A stretch of 64,000 nt of DNA from Corynebacterium afermentans subsp. afermentans (GCF_030408355.1 NZ_CP046606.1:682001-746000), one strand, 5' to 3'. Numbered from the stretch's first letter, positions 8,557 to 17,712 are shown. The notes: generated by a model from the sequence alone, not told the origin. Numbers and translations: made by a program.

Positions 8557-10107
8557 TTAGGGCCGCATCGGCATGCGGTGGGTGGGTCGATGGTTGGCCT
8601 GGCCCGCGCGCCCCGGTGGTGGCGGTGGGGAAGTGGGCCAGTGCGTTTCTGCAGGTGGTGGAGCCGACGTCGAGTTCCGTTTCGCCCGGATCCGATTGAC
8701 CGCCGAGTGCATGGCGGGATCCGTGGTGTTGGTGTGGCGGGTACCGTCGGCCTTTACCAGGACGGCGCCGCCGGTCTCCGGGTCGTAGTCCATGTACCCC
8801 TTATTAAAGGAGCCGTCCCGGTGGTCGTTGTTGCACCTGTGGTGGGTGGGGCACAGGCCGGTGAGGTTCTCGATGTCGGTCGCGCCGTAGCGTAGCCAGG
8901 AGATGATGTGGTGGGCCTCGCACTCGCTCATTGAGGTCGTGCAGCCGGCCCAGGAGCACACGCCCTGCACCGCGAACATGGCGATGCGCTGGCCCACCGA
9001 CGCGAGCCTCCGCGACCGGCCGAGGTGCAGCGGCACCCCGGAAAGCCCGTCGACGGTGAGCAGGAAATCGCTCGTGCCGCCCATTCCTAGACGAACCAGA
9101 TCGAAGGCGTCGAGCTCCACCCCGACGTTGGTCTGGAACAGGGTGTTGGCGTCGGCCCCGGCGAGGTCGTCCAACGTGATGGACACGACCACCGACGCCG
9201 CGCCGCCGTTCGCGGCCTGCTGCCCCTCCTCGTACTGGCGCAGGATAGCCATGTACTGGTCGTAGCGGCGCTGCCCCTTTGTGCGCGGGTCGCGGTCGCG
9301 CTGGAGCTCGGCTGGGATGTTGGCATTCGGCGACAGCCCTTTGTCGGTGAGCGCCTTGTACAGCGCGTAATCGGCGCGGGTCATGGACAGCGTCACGTCG
9401 AAGGTACCGTCGCTGTTCTCCCTGCCCAGCGAGGCGTCGCGCTTTTCAAAGCCAGCGTTCGGGTTCGCCTTCACGTGTGGCTTGTTGGCCTCGGCGACCA
9501 GGCGCTTCACAAACAGCCGCAGATCTTTCTCGTCGCGGTACTTCGCCTGCTCCATCGCGCGGGCGTAGATGCGCATCCGCTCGCCTTCGGCTGCCTTGAG
9601 CAGCTTGTCCAGCTCGCGGCGGATGATGTCCTGCTTGGCGGCCGGGACCTCGTCGGCACGCTTGCGGGCCTCCTCCTGGTCCTTGCGGCGGCGCTCGGCT
9701 TCCTCGTCGGCGGCCTTGCGTGCGGCCTCCTCCGCAGCGGAGCGGTCCTCCTCCGAACCGTCCTCTGCGTCGAAGAGGTCGTCCAAATCCGGCTCGGGCG
9801 GAGGCGGCGCGTCGAACAGCGCCTTCGCCCTCGCGAGGCGGTTGTACGCTTCCCCGCGGGAGATTCCGAGCTTCTCGGTCAGGTAAGCGTCCGGGTGGTT
9901 CGCTCCGACCAGCTTGCCGGCGTCCGCCAGCACGCACGCCTGCGCGAAGGCGGCGTCGACGTACGCCTTCTTGTCCATCGCGCGTTCGAGGCGCGCGATG
10001 TCGCGGGTGATGGTGGCGAGGGGGAGGGCCGAAGGATCGTCCAGAAGCTGGCGCAACTGCGACAGGCCGTCGGTGACCTGGTCCACGAGCTCGGCGATTC
10101 CGTTCAT
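8557..10107 (-). CDS. DUF222 / HNH endonuclease domain protein
   Basis: A 516-residue protein with an N-terminal DUF222-type helical region. A very charged Glu/Arg-rich stretch around residues 130-185 is likely coiled coil, and a C-terminal HNH nuclease motif is visible as CEAHHIISWLRYG and LCPTHHRCNND. It resembles the mobile 13E12-type repeat proteins of mycobacteria. I chose the ATG at 10107 because AAGGAGGG lies just upstream; the frame is open further but lacks a signal. A second family member lies at 57829-58908. An SOS-box-like palindrome lies about 80 bp upstream. Confidence 0.85.
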   Translation of the reverse strand: MNGIAELVDQVTDGLSQLRQLLDDPSALPLATITRDIARLERAMDKKAYVDAAFAQACVLADAGKLVGANHPDAYLTEKLGISRGEAYNRLARAKALFDAPPPPEPDLDDLFDAEDGSEEDRSAAEEAARKAADEEAERRRKDQEEARKRADEVPAAKQDIIRRELDKLLKAAEGERMRIYARAMEQAKYRDEKDLRLFVKRLVAEANKPHVKANPNAGFEKRDASLGRENSDGTFDVTLSMTRADYALYKALTDKGLSPNANIPAELQRDRDPRTKGQRRYDQYMAILRQYEEGQQAANGGAASVVVSITLDDLAGADANTLFQTNVGVELDAFDLVRLGMGGTSDFLLTVDGLSGVPLHLGRSRRLASVGQRIAMFAVQGVCSWAGCTTSMSECEAHHIISWLRYGATDIENLTGLCPTHHRCNNDHRDGSFNKGYMDYDPETGGAVLVKADGTRHTNTTDPAMHSAVNRIRAKRNSTSAPPPAETHWPTSPPPPPGRAGQANHRPTHRMPMRP

Positions 10108-10185
10108 GACACACCCTCCTTCCCGCAACATTTCTCGGGTGTTGGGTGTCAATGTATCGGCGCGTCCGACACGCCAAATCAAAAA

Positions 10186-10201
10186 TAGAACAGGTGTTCT
10201 A
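10186..10201. promoter_or_regulatory. LexA/SOS-box-like palindrome
   Basis: TAGAACAGGTGTTCTA is a perfect inverted repeat of 7-bp arms with a 2-bp centre. It matches the actinobacterial LexA pattern TCGAACANNTGTTCGA except for one symmetric change per arm. It lies upstream of the DUF222/HNH gene and overlaps the stop codon of the small gene 10199-10435. Function as a LexA site is inference. Confidence 0.5.
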
Positions 10202-10435
10202 AATTAGCTGCTTGACCAGGTGGTTAGCAGCCAAAAGGCTGAGTCGTGGGTTCGCTTCACGTACGTCTTTCACTGCGCGCACGAACTGCGCTTTGGGGTC
10301 GGTGCCGGTCTCCGCGAGCACCCCGCGCGCCCACTCGACAGCGGCGTCCATGTCCGGGAAGAAGCCCACCAGCGACTCTTCCGGCGTCGGCCCGGTGTTA
10401 ACAGTGTTGAAGATTTTGCGTAGAAATTGGAACAT
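10199..10435 (-). CDS. Small protein with L7/L12 C-terminal-like segment
   Basis: A 78-residue protein beginning MFQFLRKIF. The second half (FVRAVKDVREANPRLSL, then AANHLVKQL) has the helix pattern of the ribosomal protein L7/L12 C-terminal fold as seen in small actinobacterial hypothetical proteins. No function is known. A GTG three codons upstream (10444) is an alternative start. It is divergent from nei2, whose ATG is at 10446. Confidence 0.6.
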   Translation of the reverse strand: MFQFLRKIFNTVNTGPTPEESLVGFFPDMDAAVEWARGVLAETGTDPKAQFVRAVKDVREANPRLSLLAANHLVKQLI

Positions 10436-10445
10436 AGACCCCACT

Positions 10446-11288
10446 ATGCCCGAAGGTGATTCCGTCTATCAGCTTTCAAAACGTCTGCAGTGGATGCAAG
10501 GCCGCGAGGTCACAGCCACCAGCATTCGCGTTCCGCGCTACGCCACCGTCGACTTCACGGGCATGACCTGCGAGCGCGTCTGGCCGTACGGCAAGCACCT
10601 GTTCATGCAGTTCGCCAAAGACGGCTACCAGCCGCAAATCCTGCACACCCACCTGAAAATGGAGGGCACGTGGTCCATGTACCGCGCCGGCGCCAGGTGG
10701 AAAAAGCCCGCTCACGCCGCCCGCGTGGTGCTTTCGCTTAGCGACGAACCAAAGGCCGACATCGAACTCGTCGGCTTTTGGCTCGGGCTGGTCCGTGTCT
10801 TCCCGGCCAGGGAATACCAACAAGAGATGGGCTACCTCGGACCAGACCTGCTCGACCCCGACTTCGACCTCCACGAGGCGGTGAGGCGCATCGAAGCCGA
10901 GCCCGGCCGCGAGATTGGCCGTGCGCTGCTAGATCAGCACAAACTCGCCGGCATCGGCAACGAGTACCGGGCGGAGATCAACTTCTTGGCTGGAACGCAT
11001 CCGGCGGAGTTGGTGCGTGACGTGGACGTCGAGAAGCATGTGCGTCTCGCCCGCAGGCTGATGTGGGCGAATAAAGATGCCCCCGTCCGCGTGACCACCG
11101 GGATCAAGCGGGCGGGGGAGACGAGTTACGTGTTTGGCCGCAACAATAAGCCGTGCAGGCGGTGCGGCACCCTGATCACCAAGGGATTCCTCGGCGGGGA
11201 GGGCGACCTGGAGCGGGTTATTTGGTGGTGCCCGCGGTGTCAGCCTGCACCTTCGCCGCGTTTTTCTCGCGCACCGCACGGCGGATGA
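10446..11288 (+). CDS. nei2: Endonuclease VIII-like DNA glycosylase (Fpg/Nei family)
   Basis: A 280-residue base-excision repair enzyme. It starts MPEGDSV, so after removal of Met the catalytic Pro and Glu of the Fpg/Nei family are in place. The helix-two-turn-helix region (LAGIGNEYRAE) precedes a C-terminal zinc finger with CRRCG and WWCPRCQ. The family excises oxidised pyrimidines and cleaves the abasic site by beta,delta-elimination. I place it closer to mycobacterial Nei2 than to MutM on the basis of the start motif. The 3' end overlaps the convergent dedA gene by 71 bp. Confidence 0.88.
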   Translation: MPEGDSVYQLSKRLQWMQGREVTATSIRVPRYATVDFTGMTCERVWPYGKHLFMQFAKDGYQPQILHTHLKMEGTWSMYRAGARWKKPAHAARVVLSLSDEPKADIELVGFWLGLVRVFPAREYQQEMGYLGPDLLDPDFDLHEAVRRIEAEPGREIGRALLDQHKLAGIGNEYRAEINFLAGTHPAELVRDVDVEKHVRLARRLMWANKDAPVRVTTGIKRAGETSYVFGRNNKPCRRCGTLITKGFLGGEGDLERVIWWCPRCQPAPSPRFSRAPHGG

Positions 11289-11871
11289 AGAACACCAAAA
11301 AGCCCAGGATGATCAGGAGAAGCACCACGTAGATCACGTTGGAGTAGGTGTCGGCGTACTCGGTGGCCTTCTCCCAGTTGTCGCCGAGGACGAAGCCCAG
11401 GTAGATCAGGATGGCGTTCCAGATGCCGGAGCCCAGGGTCGTCCACAGGCCGAAGGTGACCAAGTTCATCTTGCCCAGGCCGGCGGGGATGGAGATCAGC
11501 GAGCGCACGCCGGGGATGAGGCGGCCGAAGAACACGCTCGGCTTGCCGTATTTGGTGAAGAAATTCATGGCGGCGTCCACGTCGGAGGTGCGCACGAGCC
11601 ACATCCAGTCGGCGATTCTGCGCAGTCGCTCGAGTCCCAGCCACACGCCGACCCCGTAGAGCACGTATGCGCCGATGACGGACCCCAGCACGGACCAGAT
11701 GAACACGTTCAACATGTTCAGCGACCCCTGCGCGACGGTGAAGCCGGCGAGTGGCAGCACCACCTCGGACGGGATGGGCGGGAAGAGGTTCTCCAAGAGG
11801 ATCGCGATGCCGACGCCGGGTGCGCCGAGGGTCTCCATGAGGCCCACAATCCAGTCGATGATGCTCTGCAT
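11218..11871 (-). CDS. DedA family membrane protein
   Basis: A 217-residue integral membrane protein with hydrophobic segments near residues 15-60, 130-160 and 175-200. The DedA/SNARE-associated signatures ENLFPPIPSEVVLPLAG and FFGRLIPGVRSLISIPAG carry the conserved acidic and arginine residues. DedA proteins are linked to lipid-carrier flipping and membrane homeostasis; the substrate here is unknown. The lysine-rich tail is cytoplasmic. A weak CAAGAT hexamer 7 nt before the ATG suggests a leaderless start. Confidence 0.88.
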   Translation of the reverse strand: MQSIIDWIVGLMETLGAPGVGIAILLENLFPPIPSEVVLPLAGFTVAQGSLNMLNVFIWSVLGSVIGAYVLYGVGVWLGLERLRRIADWMWLVRTSDVDAAMNFFTKYGKPSVFFGRLIPGVRSLISIPAGLGKMNLVTFGLWTTLGSGIWNAILIYLGFVLGDNWEKATEYADTYSNVIYVVLLLIILGFLVFFIRRAVREKNAAKVQADTAGTTK

Positions 11872-11886
11872 TGGGCCTATCTTGCC

Positions 11887-11985
11887 CTACTCAACCTCAA
11901 GCGTCCAAGTGTGCACCGGCGCGTCTGCCTGGGAATTTTTCATGTACTGGCGTAAAACCCGCGCGAGTCCATCGGCGTCGCCCAT
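11887..11985 (-). CDS. Possible 32-residue small protein translationally coupled to pgi
   Basis: A short frame starting [18 protein letters not shown] and ending HTWTLEVE. Its ATG overlaps the pgi stop as TGATG, an arrangement typical of translational coupling. Nothing else supports it and I do not recognise a family; it may be chance. Confidence 0.35.
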   Translation of the reverse strand: MGDADGLARVLRQYMKNSQADAPVHTWTLEVE

Positions 11986-13622
11986 CAGCGGTGCTCCCGG
12001 TACCAGGCGATCAGGCTGTCGGTGGAGGAATCGCCCGTGTCCGGCGCCTCTTCGCCCGCGACGGCGGCGGCCAGGTCGTTCGCCTGCGCCTTGCCCAGCT
12101 CCACGCCCCACTGGTCGAAGGCGTTAATGCCCCAGATCGCGGCCTCGACGAACACGACGTGTTCGTACAGCGCAATCAGCGCGCCCAGGCTGAACGGGGA
12201 GAGCTCCTTCGCCAAGATGGTGGTGGTGGGGCGGTTGCCCGGCATCACCTTGTGCGGGGCCAGTGCGTGTGCCACGCCCTCGGCCTCAATCTCCTGCTGG
12301 GTCTTACCAAAAGCCATGACCTTCGTCTGCGCGAAGAAGTTGCCCATGAGCAGGTCGTGCATGGAGCCCTCGCCGGTGGCGGTGGGCAGGTCCGCCCGCG
12401 GCTTGGCAAAGCCGATGAAGTCCGCCGGCACAAGCGTGGTGCCTTGGTGGATCAGCTGGAAAAACGCGTGCTGGCCGTTGGTGCCCGGCTCGCCGAAGTA
12501 GATTTCGCCGGTGTCGTGGTCGACGCTTGCGCCGTCGATACGCGTGTGCTTGCCGTTGGACTCCATGGTCAGCTGCTGCAGGTACGCGGGGAAGCGGGCG
12601 AGGTCCTGCGAGTACGGCAGCACCGCGTGCGTCTGCGCCTTGTGGAAATTGCGGTACCAAATGTTCAAAAGCCCCATCAGCACCGGCACGTTCTCCTCAA
12701 ACGGAGCGGTGCGGAAATGCTGGTCCATGGCGTGGAAGCCGTCGAGCATGCGCATGAAATCCTCCGGGCCGATGACGGCCATAAGCGACAGCCCGATCGC
12801 GGAATCCATGGAGTAGCGCCCGCCTACCCAGTCCCAGAACGGGAACATGTTGGCGGTGTCGATGCCGAACTCGGCCACCTTCTCCGCGTTGGTGGACACG
12901 GCCACGAAGTGCTTCGCAATCGCGGACTCGTCGCCGTCGAACTGCTCGAGCAGCCAGCGCTTCGCGGCGTGCGCGTTGGCCAGCGTCTCCTGGGTGGTAA
13001 ACGTCTTGGAGGCGACGATGAACAGCGTTTCTTCCGCATCGACCTCCGCGAGCACCCGCGTCATGTCCGCCGGGTCCACGTTGGAGACGAACTCTGCGGT
13101 AATTCCTGCGGTGGCGTAGGTGCGCAGCGCTTGCGCAGCCATGGCCGGGCCCAGATCCGAGCCGCCGATGCCGATGTTGACCACCTTGGAAATCGTCTTG
13201 CCGGTGTGGCCCACCCACTCGCCGCTGCGCAGCTTGGTGGCGAACTCTCGCATCTGCTTCAGTACCGCGTGCACGTCCGCGGTGACGTCCTGGCCGTCCA
13301 CGGTCAGCTCGGTGCCTTCGGGGGCTCGCAGGGCGGTGTGCAGCACCGCGCGGTCCTCGGTGGTGTTGATTCGCTCGCCGCTAAACATCGCCTCGATGCG
13401 GCCTTTCAGGTCCGCTTCTTCCGCGAGCGTGAGCAATTGCTTTGCGACGTCTCCGTCCACCAAGTTCTTCGAAAGATCCACCCGAAGCCCGGCCGCGTCG
13501 AATGTGTAGCGCTGCGCACGCTCATCGTCCGCCCGGAACAAATCCCGCAGGGTGGTGCGGGACTTTTCCGCGTGGAGTTTTTCCAGCTTGCCCCAGCTTT
13601 CGGTGGACGTGATGTCGTGCAT
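11985..13622 (-). CDS. pgi: Glucose-6-phosphate isomerase
   Basis: A 545-residue cytoplasmic enzyme interconverting glucose-6-phosphate and fructose-6-phosphate. Family signatures are [33 protein letters not shown], the catalytic-glutamate region [16 protein letters not shown] and [19 protein letters not shown]. The length matches corynebacterial Pgi. The frame is open further upstream, but [10 protein letters not shown] at 13622 is chosen because GGGAGG lies a few bases before it and it aligns with the N-terminus I recall for C. glutamicum Pgi. Confidence 0.96.
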   Translation of the reverse strand: MHDITSTESWGKLEKLHAEKSRTTLRDLFRADDERAQRYTFDAAGLRVDLSKNLVDGDVAKQLLTLAEEADLKGRIEAMFSGERINTTEDRAVLHTALRAPEGTELTVDGQDVTADVHAVLKQMREFATKLRSGEWVGHTGKTISKVVNIGIGGSDLGPAMAAQALRTYATAGITAEFVSNVDPADMTRVLAEVDAEETLFIVASKTFTTQETLANAHAAKRWLLEQFDGDESAIAKHFVAVSTNAEKVAEFGIDTANMFPFWDWVGGRYSMDSAIGLSLMAVIGPEDFMRMLDGFHAMDQHFRTAPFEENVPVLMGLLNIWYRNFHKAQTHAVLPYSQDLARFPAYLQQLTMESNGKHTRIDGASVDHDTGEIYFGEPGTNGQHAFFQLIHQGTTLVPADFIGFAKPRADLPTATGEGSMHDLLMGNFFAQTKVMAFGKTQQEIEAEGVAHALAPHKVMPGNRPTTTILAKELSPFSLGALIALYEHVVFVEAAIWGINAFDQWGVELGKAQANDLAAAVAGEEAPDTGDSSTDSLIAWYREHR

Positions 13623-13732
13623 GTCAGCCTCCCAGGTGGCAGTCCAGGTCGCGGTTGGGTTGTCCTTGTTCAAAGGTAGCCAAAACTCGCAAGGAGCGTC
13701 CGTGTGACGGGAATGCATGGATAATGGCTGCC

Positions 13733-14071
13733 ATGAGCATTGTGAAAATCAACGCGATTACTGTCCCCGAGGGCGCCGGAGAAGAGCTGGAGCGCCGGTT
13801 TGCCGCCCGCAAGCATTCCATCGACGGCCACCCCGGATTCGAGGGCTTCCAGTTGCTGCGCCCGGTCAAGGGCGAGGACCGCTACTTCGTGGTCACCCGC
13901 TGGGCGGACGAAGAGTCCTACAACGCGTGGTGGGAAGGCGCCGGCCGCGCCGGGCATGGAGAAAACGCGGGGGAGAAGCCCCGCAAGCCGGTGTCGCAGT
14001 CCGCGGACTTGCTGGAGTTCGAGGTCGTGCTCGACTCCACCGACGGCGCAACCACCGCCGGTGAGGCGTAA
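13733..14071 (+). CDS. mhuD: MhuD-type heme-degrading monooxygenase
   Basis: A 112-residue dimeric alpha/beta-barrel monooxygenase of the IsdG/ABM family, strongly resembling mycobacterial MhuD (Rv3592). Shared segments include [17 protein letters not shown] and LLEFEVVLD. The three residues important in MhuD are at identical positions: Asn7, Trp66 and the heme ligand His75. MhuD opens heme to mycobilin and releases iron without CO; the same reaction is inferred here. GATAAT lies 7 nt before the ATG, so the mRNA is probably leaderless; an upstream in-frame start at 13655 is unlikely. Confidence 0.85.
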   Translation: MSIVKINAITVPEGAGEELERRFAARKHSIDGHPGFEGFQLLRPVKGEDRYFVVTRWADEESYNAWWEGAGRAGHGENAGEKPRKPVSQSADLLEFEVVLDSTDGATTAGEA

Positions 14072-14078
14072 CGGGGCC

Positions 14079-14372
14079 TTACCCCAGCTTGCCCCGGCCC
14101 AGGCGCAGCAGGATCTGCGCTAAGCCGGGGCCTTCCTCACCCAGTTCGTCGCGGAACTGGTTAATTATGGCCACTTCGCGGGTATGCACCAGGCGGGTGC
14201 CGCCGGAACCCATGCGGGTTTTGCCGATGGCGCGGGAGATTTCGCTGCGGCGCTTCACCGCGTCGAGGATCACGCGGTCGAGCTTGTCGATCTCTTTGCG
14301 GTACGCCTGAATCTCCGCGTCCGAGAGTGGGTCGTCTGTGCCGGAAGGCATGCGGATTTCAAGCTCGCTCAT
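14079..14372 (-). CDS. AroQ-type chorismate mutase
   Basis: A 97-residue all-helical chorismate mutase of the AroQ class, converting chorismate to prephenate for Phe/Tyr synthesis. The pattern IDKLDRVILDAVKRRSEISR, then IGKTRMGSGG and VHTREVAIINQFRD, carries the basic residues of the active site. There is no signal peptide, so it is the cytoplasmic form, which in corynebacteria usually works bound to DAHP synthase. CATAAT lies 8 nt before the ATG. The 3' end is 7 bp from the convergent mhuD stop. Confidence 0.85.
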   Translation of the reverse strand: MSELEIRMPSGTDDPLSDAEIQAYRKEIDKLDRVILDAVKRRSEISRAIGKTRMGSGGTRLVHTREVAIINQFRDELGEEGPGLAQILLRLGRGKLG

Positions 14373-14426
14373 GACTGATCATTATGCCAGTTCGAACACC
14401 CGCACGGGTCGTGTCGGAGGCGTTAG

Positions 14427-14432
14427 TACAGT
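14427..14432 (+). promoter_or_regulatory. -10 element of pcrA, leaderless
   Basis: TACAGT, 7 nt before the pcrA ATG at 14440. No Shine-Dalgarno is visible, so transcription should start at the A of the ATG. Confidence 0.5.
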
Positions 14433-14439
14433 TACGGCC

Positions 14440-16752
14440 ATGACTGATCTGACCCTGGGTTTGAATCCGCAGCAGCAGGCCGCCGTCGTCCATGAGGGCA
14501 GCCCGCTGCTCATCGTTGCGGGCGCGGGCTCCGGCAAGACGGCGGTGCTCACCCGCCGCATTGCGTACCTGCTGCACAACCGCGGTGTGGCGCCGTGGCA
14601 GATCTTGGCCATCACCTTCACCAACAAGGCCGCCGCGGAGATGAAGGAGCGAGTAGGCCAGCTGGTCGGTCCGGAGGCGGAGCGGATGTGGGTGGCTACG
14701 TTCCACTCGGTGTGCGTGCGCATCCTGCGCCAACAGGCGCAGCTGGTGCCGGGGCTGAAGACCAACTTCACCATCTACGACTCGGACGATTCGCGTCGGC
14801 TGCTGGGCATGATTGCCAAGGACTTCAACCTTGATTTGAAGAAGTTCACGCCGCGCACCCTGGCCAACGGCATTTCCAACCTCAAAAACGAGCTGGTCGG
14901 CCCGGAGCGTGCGCTGGCGGACGCGGAGCGCACCCACAACCCGTTCGAGACCACCGTGGCCAAGGTCTACGCGGAGTACCAGCGCCGCCTGCGCCAGTCC
15001 AACGCCCTGGATTTCGACGACCTGATCGGCGAGGTGGTGCGCATCTTCAAGGAGCACCCCCAGGTCACGGACTATTACCGCCGCCGCTTCCGCCACGTGC
15101 TGGTGGACGAGTATCAAGACACCAACCACGCCCAGTACGAGCTCATCCACACCCTTGTCGGCGACGGCCCGGATGCGCCGGAGCTTGCGGTGGTGGGCGA
15201 TTCGGATCAGTCCATCTACGCGTTTCGCGGCGCGACCATCCGCAACATCGAGGAGTTCGAGCGCGACTACCCGAACGCCACCACGATCATGCTGGAGCAG
15301 AATTACCGCTCCACGCAGAACATCCTCGGCGCGGCGAATGCGGTGATCGCGCAGAACGAGGGACGCCGCCCGAAGAAGCTGTGGACGGATCAGGGTTCCG
15401 GCGAGAAGATCGTTGGCTACGTCGCAGACAATGAGCACGATGAGGCGCGCTTCATCGCCTCCGAGATCGACACCCTGGCCGATAGGGGAGTGCCGTACTC
15501 GGACATGGCGGTGATGTACCGCACCAACAACGCCTCCCGCGCGCTCGAGGACATCTTCATCCGCTCCGGGATCCCGTACAAGGTTGTCGGCGGCACGCGC
15601 TTCTACGAGCGCCGCGAGATCCGCGACATCGTCGCCTACCTCAAGGTTCTGGAGAACCCGGACGACACGGTGAGCATGCGCCGCATTGTCAACGTGCCCA
15701 AGCGCGGCATCGGCGACAAGGCGCAGGCGATGGTGGCGCTGCATTCGGAGAACAACAATCAAAGCTTCGGGCGATCGCTTGTCGACGCCACCTCGGGCAA
15801 CGTTGACATGCTGGCCAAGGCCGCCACAAACTCGATCACGCGCTTCGTGGACTTGATCCGCCAGATACGAGACGACATGCCGTCGATGCGCAACGAGGTC
15901 ACGGGCATGCCGGACTTGGGCGCGTTGATCACCCGGGTGTTGGAGGACACCGGCTACCGCGCCGAGCTGGAGGCGTCGAACGACCCGCAGGACGGCGCGC
16001 GCCTGGACAACCTCAACGAGCTGGTCTCTGTCGCCCGGGAGTTCTCCTCTGAGGCCGCGAACCAGGTGGCGTACATGACGGACGAAGAACTCAACGAGGT
16101 GATGCAGGAAGGCGAACCCGCCCCGGGCTCCCTGCAGGCGTTCTTGGAGAAGGTCTCCCTGGTGGCGGACGCGGACCAGCTGCCGGAGCACGAGCAAGGC
16201 GTGGTCACGCTGATGACGCTGCACACGGCGAAGGGCCTGGAGTTCCCGGTGGTGTTTGTCACCGGGTGGGAGGACGGGCAGTTCCCGCACCTACGCGCCC
16301 TGGGAGACCCGGCGGAACTCGCCGAGGAGCGACGCCTGGCGTACGTGGGTATTACCCGCGCGAAGGAGCAGCTCTACCTGACGCGAGCGATCCTGCGCTC
16401 TTCATGGGGCTCCCCGGTGACCAACCCCGCCAGTCGCTTCCTCGCAGAGGTCCCGGAGGACCTCATCGACTGGCGGCGGTTGGAACCGGAGCGTTCGTTC
16501 AGTTCTGACGCGTGGGGCGCGACCACCCGCTCCCGCCCGCCGGCCCGTTCCCGCCGGGGCGGGTCCGGGGCCAAGGTGCACAAGAACCTCAACCTGGCGG
16601 TGGGGGACCGGGTTAATCACGCCAAGTACGGGCTTGGCACCGTGATGGCGGTCGAGGGCTCGGGCGTTCGGGAGACGGTGACGATTGACTTCGGCTCCTC
16701 GGGCACCGTCCGCCTGATGACGATCGGCGGCGTGCCCATGGAGAAGCTCTAG
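14440..16752 (+). CDS. pcrA: ATP-dependent DNA helicase PcrA/UvrD
   Basis: A 770-residue superfamily 1A helicase. Motifs in order: the Q-motif LNPQQQAAV, Walker A GAGSGKT, Ia TFTNKAAAEM, II DEYQDTN, III GDSDQSIYAFRGA, IV EQNYRST, V TLHTAKGLEFPVVFV and VI ERRLAYVGITRAKE. The C-terminal Tudor-like tail (GDRVNHAKYGLGTV) is the RNA-polymerase-binding module of PcrA/UvrD. It acts in nucleotide excision repair and in clearing conflicts on DNA. A possible upstream start at 14338 would run into the chorismate mutase promoter, so 14440 is preferred. Confidence 0.95.
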   Translation: MTDLTLGLNPQQQAAVVHEGSPLLIVAGAGSGKTAVLTRRIAYLLHNRGVAPWQILAITFTNKAAAEMKERVGQLVGPEAERMWVATFHSVCVRILRQQAQLVPGLKTNFTIYDSDDSRRLLGMIAKDFNLDLKKFTPRTLANGISNLKNELVGPERALADAERTHNPFETTVAKVYAEYQRRLRQSNALDFDDLIGEVVRIFKEHPQVTDYYRRRFRHVLVDEYQDTNHAQYELIHTLVGDGPDAPELAVVGDSDQSIYAFRGATIRNIEEFERDYPNATTIMLEQNYRSTQNILGAANAVIAQNEGRRPKKLWTDQGSGEKIVGYVADNEHDEARFIASEIDTLADRGVPYSDMAVMYRTNNASRALEDIFIRSGIPYKVVGGTRFYERREIRDIVAYLKVLENPDDTVSMRRIVNVPKRGIGDKAQAMVALHSENNNQSFGRSLVDATSGNVDMLAKAATNSITRFVDLIRQIRDDMPSMRNEVTGMPDLGALITRVLEDTGYRAELEASNDPQDGARLDNLNELVSVAREFSSEAANQVAYMTDEELNEVMQEGEPAPGSLQAFLEKVSLVADADQLPEHEQGVVTLMTLHTAKGLEFPVVFVTGWEDGQFPHLRALGDPAELAEERRLAYVGITRAKEQLYLTRAILRSSWGSPVTNPASRFLAEVPEDLIDWRRLEPERSFSSDAWGATTRSRPPARSRRGGSGAKVHKNLNLAVGDRVNHAKYGLGTVMAVEGSGVRETVTIDFGSSGTVRLMTIGGVPMEKL

Positions 16753-16756
16753 CCCG

Positions 16757-17455
16757 CTAGATCTTGATCCCTTGGGCGGCGAACCACGGCACCGGGTCTA
16801 CCTGGTTCACGCCGTCCGGCTTGATCTCGAAGTGGAGGTGCGGGCCGGTGGACTGGCCCTCGTTGCCGATGGAGGCAATCTTCTGTCCGGCGGTGACGCG
16901 CTGGCCCACGGAGACGTCGTAGTGGCGCATGTGGCCGTAGACGGACACCTCGCCGCCGTCGTGCTTAATTACGACCCAGTTGCCGAAGCCGCGAGCCGGG
17001 CCTGCGGAGATGACGGTGCCGTCCATGACGGAGTAGATCGGGGTGCCCAGGTCATTAGCAATGTCGATGCCCTGGTGCACGGTGCCCCAGCGCGGGCCGA
17101 AGCCTGAAGTGAAACGGCCGGATGCCGGGGTGACTACGGTGCGTCCGTCGGCGGTGCGGCCGCGCTGTGGCGCCACCCAGTCGCTGCCTTTCGCAGGAGC
17201 AAACGCGGCGGCGAGCGGAGCCTCGAGAGCGCGGGGGTCGTAGACGATCTTGTAGTCGCCTGCGGTGATCGTCGCGCCGCTTTCCTTGATGGCGCCTGCG
17301 GCTTTCGCAACTGCGCCTATAGCTTGGCCCGCGTCGGAGATGGTTGCGCCGCCCACGGTAACGGTCAGGGCGGTAGCAGGCGCGGGGGCCAGGGTGAGCG
17401 CCATTGCCGCTGCGGCCGAGACGGCTGCGATGCTCGAAGTGAGACGTCGGTTCAT
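16757..17455 (-). CDS. Secreted M23 (LytM-type) metallopeptidase
   Basis: A 232-residue exported protein. A basic start (MNRRL) and a long Ala-rich hydrophobic stretch ending near APATA form a Sec signal peptide. The C-terminal half is a peptidase family M23 domain: zinc ligands are visible in HQGIDIAND and HLHFEIK, with YGHM between them. M23 enzymes cut peptidoglycan cross-links or serve as regulators of such cuts. A paralogue lies directly upstream (17773-18513). Convergent with pcrA across 4 bp. Confidence 0.88.
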   Translation of the reverse strand: MNRRLTSSIAAVSAAAAMALTLAPAPATALTVTVGGATISDAGQAIGAVAKAAGAIKESGATITAGDYKIVYDPRALEAPLAAAFAPAKGSDWVAPQRGRTADGRTVVTPASGRFTSGFGPRWGTVHQGIDIANDLGTPIYSVMDGTVISAGPARGFGNWVVIKHDGGEVSVYGHMRHYDVSVGQRVTAGQKIASIGNEGQSTGPHLHFEIKPDGVNQVDPVPWFAAQGIKI

Positions 17456-17523
17456 GTTTGGGGGATACCTTTTCTAACTCTGTAGAGGGCTAGGCGCGGT
17501 CTCGGCCACGCACACATGCAGAG

Positions 17524-17552
17524 AATCTAACCGGCAAAACGCCCGCTGGCAA
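17524..17552 (-). promoter_or_regulatory. Sigma-A type promoter of the M23 gene 16757-17455
   Basis: On the minus strand, -35 TTGCCA (17547-17552) and -10 TAGATT (17524-17529) are separated by 17 bp, which is the optimal spacing. Confidence 0.6.
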
Positions 17553-17712
17553 TGCTGTGACGTGCACGTTTGTTCGAATCTGGAGAAAAACTTAGGTGTC
17601 TGTCCAGCTCACCCGGCGTGTTACTGCTGTGAAAATTGTTACGCATGGTATTTAAGGTCGGGGGTGGTGTATTTACCCCCGTCAAAGAGGCTGTGCGCGT
17701 CAACTGCGCAAA

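Noticed and set aside
13655..13732. An N-terminal extension of the MhuD-like protein from the ATG at 13655
   Set aside because: MhuD proteins begin at the VKINAI strand; a -10 element lies 7 nt before the internal ATG at 13733, so the extension is upstream DNA.
17456..17523. A c-di-AMP (ydaO-type) riboswitch before the M23 gene
   Set aside because: The leader between the promoter and the ATG is only about 60 nt, too short, and lacks the conserved GGG..GCC core elements.
17628..17643. A GlxR (CRP-type) site, TGTGA-N6-TTACG
   Set aside because: Only the left half matches; the right half differs at two of five positions and the centre is not conserved.
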